From Planctomycetaceae bacterium (GTDB lineage: Bacteria; Planctomycetota; Planctomycetia; Planctomycetales; Planctomycetaceae), in contig PBOJ01000083.1 in assembly GCA_002724315.1 (NCBI GenBank), positions 1-54,404 of the forward strand: a stretch of 54,404 bases of DNA, written 5' to 3'. The notes beneath the pieces were generated by a model that was not told the DNA's origin, did not search any database, and saw only the letters and a list, made by a program, of their open reading frames with translations. The stretch's first letter is position 1. Every line of letters starts with the position of its first letter. Below, piece by piece: positions 27,051 to 34,190 of the stretch. Position numbers and translations under genes: made by a program.

Positions 27051-30032
27051 TCAATCGACGTAGATGAACTCGTTGCTGCACAGCAACAGGTGGCAGAAGT
27101 CACGAACAGCCAGTTCCTCGGCGTTCGCCTGGCCCTTGCGGGACTCGGTCTGTGTCTTGACGAAGGCCAGCATCGCCTCCCTTTCGCTCGAATTCGGCGT
27201 CCGTGCCAGTGCCATACGGTAGGCGGCGTTGATGGCGGCTTCCAGAGATGTCTTGGCGTCGGGGCGGACCCGTTTGGCGAAACCGCCGGACAGTTCGCGG
27301 ATGAACGGAGAGTTGAGCATCGCCAGGGCCTGGGGGGCCACGGTGCTCTCATTGCGTTTGCCCACGCCCTGCATCGCGTCAGGAGCATCGAAAAGTTGCA
27401 GGATCGGGATCAACTGGCCCCGCTTGACGGTCAGGTAGACGCTGCGGCGGTTGGATTTCTGGTCAAGGGATCCCTTGCCGAACATGTCTCGAGTGAGCCG
27501 ACCACTGACATCCAGCAGCGTGTCACGGATCAGTTCGGCTTCGAGCCGCTTCGCGCCGCGTCGCCACCACAGCCGGTTGTCGGGATCGACTTTCTCACCA
27601 TTGGCCGTGCGGCCATTGCCCTGCATCCAGGTGTGGCTGGAGAGGATCAGTCGATGCAGGTGTTTCAGTTTCCAGCCGCCACGGATCAGTTCTCCGGCCA
27701 GCCAGTCGAGCAGCCTGGGGTGGGTTGGTCGTTCGCCACGGGTGCCGAAGTCGCTGGGCGTGGTGACCAGGCCGCGGCCGAAGTGGTACTGCCAGACGCG
27801 GTTGACGATCACTCGGGCCAGCAGGTGGCCGGCCCCGTTCTTGACGTCGGTCAACCAGCTTGCTGCGGCGACACGCGGCTTGACCGGCTGTTTCTTGTCA
27901 CCGCTTTTGAGCAGCCAGTGTTGGCCGTTTTCCTTGGTGTTCATCAGGACGCGCAGGAATCCGGCGGGGGCTTCCCCCTGCTTGTTGTCGGCGTTGCCGC
28001 GAGACAGGAAGTAGACCTTGAAGGTGTCACCGCCGAACTGGTAGGTGGTGCCGCGGACGCGGGCCGAGTAGACGGGCGTCATTTTCGGTTTGGGCTCGGT
28101 TTTTCTGTGAGCCGCGACGGCCGCATCAAGCGGGACCCACTCCTCGTCGGTGGTGCGGTACCAGTTGCGGACTGCCGTTTTCTGCTTGTCGTTCCACTTC
28201 TCCGCCGGCAGTGACCAGGCCGCCACGACGTCCTTGGGCACCTGGCCGCCGTTCATGCGGAAGAAGAAACCCGATGGCCCGCCGGCGTTGACGATCTTGA
28301 TCAGCAACTCGTTGCGGCCAGCGGCCAGGGTGACCTTGACCTTGTGCTGGTCGGCTTTGACCCCACCCATGGTCTTCTTGTTGAGGATCTCCTTGCCGTT
28401 GAGGAAAGCCTTCATGCCGTCGTCGCCACCGAACGCAAACTCGACGGCCAGGGCCGACGGCGAGTCGATAGTCCGGACCAGGTAGTTGGCGGCGTTGTTG
28501 CCGGTGAGCGTGTTGTGGATCTTGCCGTCGGTCCAGCCGGGTTGAACTTGCCAGGAGACGGTTCCCTTCAGGAACGAGCGTCCGAGATCGGCACCGGCCT
28601 GGAGACGGGTTTCCGGGCCCACGGCGGTGTCGTAGGCCTTGTTGAAGTCGGTGGCCGGGAAGGGGCCGACGTGGTGCCAGTGACCGAATGCGGGCGTGGG
28701 AGGGGCCGACGGTCGGCGGGCCAGCCACTGGTCGAATCGGCCGGGCAGGCGACTCTTTTCCCATGCGGCTACGGCATCGGTGAGCGGTTTCAACGCGGCA
28801 TCGTACTTCGCCTTGGATGCCTGGAAGACCTCGGGGCTGAGGTTCAGGCTGGTATCCCCGAAACCGACCTCCTTGAAACAGCTCACAAATCGGTAGTAAT
28901 CGTTTTGTGGCAGCGGGTCGTACTTGTGGCTGTGGCACCTGGCACACCCGACGGTCAGTCCCAGCAGGCTGGTGCCCAGGGTGTGAACGACGTCGTCGAG
29001 CTGTTCGTAGCGGCTGCGTTCGCGTTCCTTCTGGGTCTGCTGGGTGGTGAACGGACCGGCGACGAGAAACCCGGTGGCCGCGACGGCATCGAGTGCCGTG
29101 CGGGCTTCGGAGGCGGTCTTCGAATCGGTTTTGGCCAACAGGTCACCGGCGATCTGCAGGCGGACGAACCGGTCGTAGGGCATGTCCTGGTTGAGCGCGC
29201 GGATGACGAAGTCCCGATACTGGTAGGCGTTGGCCCGGTCCTTGTCGAAGGCGTATCCGTTGCTCTCGGCAAATCGCACCAAATCCAGCCAGTGGCGGCC
29301 CCAGCGTTCTCCGTAGTGCTTGCTGGCCAGCAGTCGGTCGATCTCGGCGGCCCATGCCGCCTCGAAGTCCTTTTCCGCCTCGGCCAGGAATCTCTGTTGA
29401 TCGTCGGGCGTTGGAGGGAGACCGATCATGTTGAAGTGGACCCGGCGGAGCAGCGCGGCCGGAGTCGCCCGGGGATTGGGCGTGAGCCCCTTGGCTCTTT
29501 GAGCAGCGCGGATGAACCGGTCGATGTCGGTTCGAACCACGTCTCCATCGGGGATTGCCGGCGGCTTGACTTCTGCCAGCGGCTGGAACGACCAGTGGGC
29601 CTTGCCGGCCTGGACATCAATGGCCTGGGTGGCGACGGCTTTGCCATCCCGTGGATCGGGGGCACCCAGTTGGATCCACTTCTCGAAGTCGGCCACGATC
29701 GACGCAGGCAGCTTGGCCTTCGGTGGCATCTTGAGCCCGTCGTGTTTCAGCGCCGCCACCAGCAGGCTCTTCTTGGGCTGTCCCGGCACCACCCCGGGTC
29801 CGGTTTCTCCTCCCTTGCGGATCCCCGACCGCGTGTCGACCTGGAGCCCACCCTTGAGCATCTTGTTCGCGGCCGCCTTGGCCGAGTGACACTGGTAGCA
29901 GTGGCGGACCAGCACCGGGCGGATCTTCGACTCAAAGAAGTCCAGTCCCTTGCGATCGGTGGTCGTCTTGTCGGCGGCCGTGGTGGTGGTGGCCAGAAGC
30001 AGTCCGACGAGAACCGTGCGGATGGGTGTCAT
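27051..30032 (-). CDS. Exported PSCyt1-DUF1549-DUF1553 protein with internal PA14-like domain (second pair)
   Basis: 993 residues from ATG 30032. A second ATG three codons upstream (30041) is possible, but an AAGGA box sits 8 bases before 30032 and only 1-2 bases before 30041. Signal peptide MTPIRTVLVGLLLATTTTAA. PSCyt1 with CYQCH near residue 44, DUF1549 with CARCHSHKYDP near 363, DUF1553 at the C-terminus (GRGLVTTPSDFGTRGERPTH, DFCHLLLCSNEFIYVD). Between them, about residues 430-580, a carbohydrate-binding/PA14-like module (WHHVGPFPATDFNKAYDT; FAFGGDDGMKAFLNGKEI; AGRNELLIKIVNAGGPSG). Function unknown; operonic with the DUF1501 gene at 25547-26995. Confidence 0.92.
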   Translation of the reverse strand: MTPIRTVLVGLLLATTTTAADKTTTDRKGLDFFESKIRPVLVRHCYQCHSAKAAANKMLKGGLQVDTRSGIRKGGETGPGVVPGQPKKSLLVAALKHDGLKMPPKAKLPASIVADFEKWIQLGAPDPRDGKAVATQAIDVQAGKAHWSFQPLAEVKPPAIPDGDVVRTDIDRFIRAAQRAKGLTPNPRATPAALLRRVHFNMIGLPPTPDDQQRFLAEAEKDFEAAWAAEIDRLLASKHYGERWGRHWLDLVRFAESNGYAFDKDRANAYQYRDFVIRALNQDMPYDRFVRLQIAGDLLAKTDSKTASEARTALDAVAATGFLVAGPFTTQQTQKERERSRYEQLDDVVHTLGTSLLGLTVGCARCHSHKYDPLPQNDYYRFVSCFKEVGFGDTSLNLSPEVFQASKAKYDAALKPLTDAVAAWEKSRLPGRFDQWLARRPSAPPTPAFGHWHHVGPFPATDFNKAYDTAVGPETRLQAGADLGRSFLKGTVSWQVQPGWTDGKIHNTLTGNNAANYLVRTIDSPSALAVEFAFGGDDGMKAFLNGKEILNKKTMGGVKADQHKVKVTLAAGRNELLIKIVNAGGPSGFFFRMNGGQVPKDVVAAWSLPAEKWNDKQKTAVRNWYRTTDEEWVPLDAAVAAHRKTEPKPKMTPVYSARVRGTTYQFGGDTFKVYFLSRGNADNKQGEAPAGFLRVLMNTKENGQHWLLKSGDKKQPVKPRVAAASWLTDVKNGAGHLLARVIVNRVWQYHFGRGLVTTPSDFGTRGERPTHPRLLDWLAGELIRGGWKLKHLHRLILSSHTWMQGNGRTANGEKVDPDNRLWWRRGAKRLEAELIRDTLLDVSGRLTRDMFGKGSLDQKSNRRSVYLTVKRGQLIPILQLFDAPDAMQGVGKRNESTVAPQALAMLNSPFIRELSGGFAKRVRPDAKTSLEAAINAAYRMALARTPNSSEREAMLAFVKTQTESRKGQANAEELAVRDFCHLLLCSNEFIYVD

Positions 30033-30685
30033 CCGGGGCATCCTTGTTTCGGGGAGGGGAGCAAAGGCGGGAGATATCGAGGATTCCCGATAATAACGAA
30101 TTGGTTGACCGGTTGGGACCGGGGCCCGAACTCGTCAGCCGATCGGCGTGTCCCCCCGCAACTTGTGGATCGCGTGGATTCGGCCCAATTCCCGTTGATT
30201 TCCGGGCCGATTGATCGGAAACCTGCCCGGTGCTCTTCCCAGCAAACACAGCATCCTCTATATAGGACAGCTTGCTTTTTGGTTCGGGTTTGGCATTCCT
30301 CAACGATGGGTGCCTGTCCGGGACCTACCAGATACGGATTTCTCTCATCTCTGGCGTGGCCGACAGCCGAGTACAGACCGATGATGATCCGGGTAACTCC
30401 ATTGGTCGACTTGCCATGATGACGCTTTTTCCGCTGCGGCCTCGACACGCCATTGTGTCTTGACCTCCGCCGCCCCACGAGGTGTCACAGCCTCCGCGGC
30501 GTAGAGGTCTTCGAGTTGGACCGAACGGATTCAGGTCGTAGCTCGCGATTTTCCCGCGCGAGCCGAGACGGAGTTTTCTCCACCGAAGTCGAGGACGGCG
30601 TTGCTGGAGTCCAGGGAGTTCTGGGAAACGTTGTTGAACAAATCACACCAGCCTCGTGGCTGACAAACAAGAACAGAGCGACACG
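30033..30685. other. Long divergent non-coding region (5' regions of the DUF1549 gene and EF-G)
   Basis: About 650 bases without a convincing gene; short open frames here have no start context or recognisable sequence. Contains a 7-bp hairpin at 30541-30563 (separate entry), another short inverted repeat TCGGCCC (30180-30186)/GGGCCGA (30204-30210), an AT-rich CTATATAGG patch at 30258-30266 that could be a -10 element, and a small CAGCC/GGCTG hairpin at 30649-30662 just before the EF-G start. Base composition is visibly lower in GC around 30250-30320 than in flanking genes. Confidence 0.6.
30541..30563 (+). promoter_or_regulatory. Hairpin in the EF-G leader
   Basis: GCTCGCG (30541-30547), 9-base loop, CGCGAGC (30557-30563); a perfect 7-bp, GC-rich stem about 120 bases before the EF-G start. 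Could be a leader structure; function unknown. Confidence 0.35.
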
Positions 30686-32908
30686 ATGAGTCTGAAAAAT
30701 CTGCGAAACATTGGCATTTCGGCCCATATCGATTCGGGCAAGACCACGCTCAGCGAGCGGATCCTGTTTTATGCGGGACGGTTGCACCGGATGGAAGAGG
30801 TTCACGACGGCGGTGGTGCCACGATGGACCACATGGACCTGGAGCAGGAACGCGGCATCACGATCACCAGTGCTGCGACGCGGGTCGACTGGAGCGATCA
30901 TCAGGTCAACCTGATCGACACGCCCGGGCACGTTGATTTCACCGTCGAGGTGGAACGCAGCCTGCGGGTGCTCGACGGGGCCGTGCTGGTGCTTTGCGGA
31001 GTCGGAGGCGTGCAGTCGCAGTCGCTGACCGTGGACCGCCAGATCAAGCGGTACGGCGTGCCGCGATTGATCTTCATAAACAAGCTTGACCGGACCGGTG
31101 CCGATCCGATTCGTGTTTGCGAGGAGGTTCGTACTCGGCTGGGTGTCGAGGCGGTGCTGATGCAACTGCCGATTGGCCTGGGCGCCGATTACGAGGGGGT
31201 CATCGACCTGGTCGCGATGCAGGCGGTGTACTTCGACGGTGACAGTGGCGAGGAACTGCGGCGGGAAGAGATTCCCGAGTCGATGCAAGCTGATGCCCAG
31301 TCGGCACGAGACCAACTGCTCGAACGGCTCGCGATGTTCGACGACGAACTGATGGAACTGTGCCTGAGCGAGGATCCGGTGAGCGAGGCGTTGATCCACA
31401 AGGTGGTCCGACGGTCCACCATCGACCTGGACATCGCGCCGGTCTTTCTTGGGTCCGCCTACCGCAACAAGGGGGTGCAGCCCCTGCTCGATGCCGTCGT
31501 CGGTTACCTGCCCTCTCCGGTCGACAGCGAGACCACCGCCTTCACCACGGCGGGATCGTCGGCAGCCGCGGATGACGCGGAGGCCGATGAACTTCAGGAC
31601 GAGGCTTCAGAAGAGTTGGCCGACTCCGATTCGGATGACACTGTGGACGTCGAGCCGGAAGCCGACGAGGCGGAACAGACGATACAGTTGTCGGCCGATC
31701 CGTCGGCACCGCTTGTCGCGATGACCTTCAAGATTGTCGATGACTCGTTTGGCCAGTTGACATTCACGCGGATCTACCAGGGTACGCTCGAACGGGGCGG
31801 CACCTACTACAACCAGAGAACACGCCGCAAGGAGCGGTTCAGTCGCATCTACCGGATGCACGCCGAGAAACGCGAGGAAGTGGATCGGGCCGAGGCCGGG
31901 GACATCGTGGCGGTGATGGGAATCGACGCGGCCAGCGGCGACACCTACGCGTCGCTGCGGGACTACTGCACGCTGGAGGGCATGTTCGTTCCCGAACCCG
32001 TCATTGGCGTGGCTGTCCGCACCAATGATCGAAATGACGAAGACCGGTTGACCCAGGCGCTGCAGAGGTTTCGTCGCGAAGATCCGACGTTCCGCGTGGC
32101 GACCGATCCGGAGACCAACGAGGTGGTGATTGCCGGAATGGGGGAATTGCACCTGGAGGTGTACCTGGAACGGATCCGCCGTGAGTACAAGGTGCGGGTC
32201 GAGTCCGGGGCTCCGCAGGTGGCCTACCGTGAGGCTCCGACCCAACCGGCCGATTTCAACCACCGGCACAAGAAGCAGACCGGTGGTGCCGGCCAGTTCG
32301 CTCACATCGTCGGTCGACTCGAGGTCTTCAACGGGACAGACGAGGAGCCATTCGAATTCGAAGACAACGTTGTCGGCGGGCGAATTCCCAGGCAGTACAT
32401 CCCGTCGGTCGAAAAGGGATTTCGGGGATGCCTGGAGAAGGGTCCGGTGGCGCGTTATCCGGTCATCGGTGTCCGGGTCGAGCTCAACGACGGCTCCTAC
32501 CACGAGGTCGACAGCAGCGACAAGGCGTTCCAGACGGCGGCAGCCGCCTGCTTCCGCGAGAATTTCCGCAGGATGAAACCCGTGTTGCTCGAGCCGATCA
32601 TGAACATCGAGATCGAGTGTCCCGGGAATTACCAGGGGCCGATCACCGGCGACCTGAACAGCCGTCGCGGCATGGTTTTGTCATCGGACATGTCTGGCGA
32701 GATCGTGACGATTCGTGCCCAGGTGCCGCTCTCGGAGACCTTCGGTTACGCCACCGATCTCCGCAGCCTCTCGCAGGGCCAGGCCACCTTCACGATGGAA
32801 CTGGACTGCTACCGCCGGGTGCCGGCGAAGTTGCAGGAGGAGATCGTCTCGGAACGACGGGATGCCAAGCAGTCCGGCGCCGGCGCGCATTACAGCACGT
32901 CGGTCTAG
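30686..32908 (+). CDS. fusA: Translation elongation factor G (mitochondrial-like EF-G type)
   Basis: 740 residues from ATG 30686 (MSLKNLRNIGISAHID); a GTG ten codons upstream (30656) is possible but lies in a small hairpin and adds no family sequence. GTPase motifs: AHIDSGKTTL, RGITI, DTPGHVDF, NKLDRTGAD, GSAYRNKGV. Domain IV has the HKKQTGGAGQF block. The P-loop HIDSGKTTL and MDHMDLEQERGI resemble mitochondrial EFG1 and the spd-type EF-Gs known in spirochaetes, planctomycetes and some deltaproteobacteria, rather than the classical AHIDAGKTT form. An acidic low-complexity insertion (about residues 290-338, rich in D, E, A) sits between the G domain and domain II. Catalyses ribosomal translocation. 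The genome may hold further EF-G paralogs. Confidence 0.95.
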   Translation: MSLKNLRNIGISAHIDSGKTTLSERILFYAGRLHRMEEVHDGGGATMDHMDLEQERGITITSAATRVDWSDHQVNLIDTPGHVDFTVEVERSLRVLDGAVLVLCGVGGVQSQSLTVDRQIKRYGVPRLIFINKLDRTGADPIRVCEEVRTRLGVEAVLMQLPIGLGADYEGVIDLVAMQAVYFDGDSGEELRREEIPESMQADAQSARDQLLERLAMFDDELMELCLSEDPVSEALIHKVVRRSTIDLDIAPVFLGSAYRNKGVQPLLDAVVGYLPSPVDSETTAFTTAGSSAAADDAEADELQDEASEELADSDSDDTVDVEPEADEAEQTIQLSADPSAPLVAMTFKIVDDSFGQLTFTRIYQGTLERGGTYYNQRTRRKERFSRIYRMHAEKREEVDRAEAGDIVAVMGIDAASGDTYASLRDYCTLEGMFVPEPVIGVAVRTNDRNDEDRLTQALQRFRREDPTFRVATDPETNEVVIAGMGELHLEVYLERIRREYKVRVESGAPQVAYREAPTQPADFNHRHKKQTGGAGQFAHIVGRLEVFNGTDEEPFEFEDNVVGGRIPRQYIPSVEKGFRGCLEKGPVARYPVIGVRVELNDGSYHEVDSSDKAFQTAAAACFRENFRRMKPVLLEPIMNIEIECPGNYQGPITGDLNSRRGMVLSSDMSGEIVTIRAQVPLSETFGYATDLRSLSQGQATFTMELDCYRRVPAKLQEEIVSERRDAKQSGAGAHYSTSV

Positions 32909-32938
32909 CCGGACGGCCCACCTGGCAACCGGTGACGC

Positions 32939-34105
32939 TCAGTCGAGCAGACTCCCGAGTGTCTTGCCGACCGCTCCGACCAATCCGGCCAGTGGCTTGG
33001 TGACGACCTTGAGCACCTTGCCGTCGTCCTTTCTCGTGGTCGTGGTGACGGTCAGCCTCGCAGCTGCCAGAGCCGCTTCCTTGGCGGCCGCAGCCTTCTG
33101 TGCAGCTCGCCTGGCGGCCGCGGCGGCCTTGGCCGCGGCGATCTTCGCTGCTGCGGCTTTCTGGGCAGCTGCGATCTTCACGGCTGCGGCTTTTTCTGCG
33201 GCCGTTCTGGCTGCCGCCACTTTTGCCGTCGCAGCTTTTTCGGCAGCCGTCACCTGGGCCGCAGCTTTTTTTGCGGCCGCGGCCTGGGCGGCTGCAATCT
33301 TTGCCGCTGCGGCTTTTTCCACGGCTGCAGTGGCCTTGGCGATTCCCGAACCGGGCAATTCGCGGATCCGCAGGTTGCGGAATTCCACCGGTGATCCCTC
33401 GCTTTCGAGTGCCATGAAACCGGCGGCCGGCTGGCAGTTGGAACCACCGGAAACCTCTTCACCGTTGACCCACAATCGCACCTCGCCGTTGATGGCCCTC
33501 ACGTAGTAGTGGTTCCACTTCTCAACGCCCAGCGTCAAACGCTTGCTGGGGAAACTGCGACGACCGTTCTTTGCAGCCGGTGGGAAGGGTTTCATCTTGC
33601 TCGTGCCAACCGGAAACACGTCGCCGTGGCTGGTGAACCAGTCGGACTTCTTGCCGTTCTTTTTCTCGTAACGGGTCTCGTACTCGAGGTCCAGGACCTG
33701 GACCTCGATTCCCCCCTTGGGCAACTGGCCGGGCTTGAGCCCCTTGAAGGAGGCGTCCGGAGCCCAGAGAAAAATGCCCGAGTTTCCGGCCGGCTTCATG
33801 TGACGCCATTCGGCCACCAGTTCGAAGTTTTCATAGGTCTTCTTGGATCGTGTCACACCGACCGGCAGCCCCGTGCAGTAAATCGTGCCGTCCTTCTCCT
33901 GCCAGGTCTTCTTGTCGCAGTTGACATTCTCGAAGTCGGCCAGGGAGAGGGTCTTCCAGCCGGGTCCCTCACCGTTGATGAACGCCTTCTTCAGCCCCGA
34001 TTTTGCCTCGGCCTTGGCGTCGGCCTTGGGTTGATCGTCATCGGCCACCAGAAAACCCGAAGCCAGCAGTAGGGCAACGGTGCAGACGGTCAGGGTGGTT
34101 TTCAT
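32939..34105 (-). CDS. Exported DUF1080 (3-keto-disaccharide hydrolase-like) protein with Ala/Lys-rich tail
   Basis: 388 residues from ATG 34105, preceded by AAGGAG at a good distance. Signal peptide residues 1-21. Residues about 48-250 form a DUF1080 concanavalin-like domain (GWKTLSLADFENVNCDKKTW, GNSGIFLWAPD, GGIEVQVLDLEYE, WNHYYVRAINGEVRLWVNG, GFMALESEGSPVEFRNLRIR). Residues 256-350 (nt 33056-33340) are almost only A, K, Q, E and R in repeats such as AAAAKIAAAQ, reminiscent of histone H1-like or TolA-type helices, followed by a hydrophobic end VTKPLAGLVGAVGKTLGSLL. The tail is probably a long single helix that could span the envelope. Catalysis on glycosides is inferred from the family. 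Last gene after the GHL10-M55 fusion, 85 bases downstream; convergent with EF-G (30-base gap). Confidence 0.9.
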   Translation of the reverse strand: MKTTLTVCTVALLLASGFLVADDDQPKADAKAEAKSGLKKAFINGEGPGWKTLSLADFENVNCDKKTWQEKDGTIYCTGLPVGVTRSKKTYENFELVAEWRHMKPAGNSGIFLWAPDASFKGLKPGQLPKGGIEVQVLDLEYETRYEKKNGKKSDWFTSHGDVFPVGTSKMKPFPPAAKNGRRSFPSKRLTLGVEKWNHYYVRAINGEVRLWVNGEEVSGGSNCQPAAGFMALESEGSPVEFRNLRIRELPGSGIAKATAAVEKAAAAKIAAAQAAAAKKAAAQVTAAEKAATAKVAAARTAAEKAAAVKIAAAQKAAAAKIAAAKAAAAARRAAQKAAAAKEAALAAARLTVTTTTRKDDGKVLKVVTKPLAGLVGAVGKTLGSLLD

Positions 34106-34190
34106 CAGGGGTGTCTCCTTGGAGATCTGGAGTTGAGCATCGATGGAGTGAGAAATTCCATCATAACTGTCACGGCGAGCCAATGGCGGG

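Noticed and set aside
28344-30419. Plus-strand open frame of 691 codons opposite the second DUF1549/DUF1553 gene
   Set aside because: Antisense to two CXXCH motifs and a signal peptide on the other strand; no recognisable protein features.
30656-30685. GTG 30656 as the EF-G start
   Set aside because: Adds ten residues unlike EF-G N-termini and lies in a small hairpin; ATG 30686 gives the standard beginning.
33056-33340. Ala/Lys repeat as a DNA tandem repeat or frameshift artefact
   Set aside because: The frame is continuous with the DUF1080 domain and ends in a distinct hydrophobic segment; codons vary, so it is not simple slippage.
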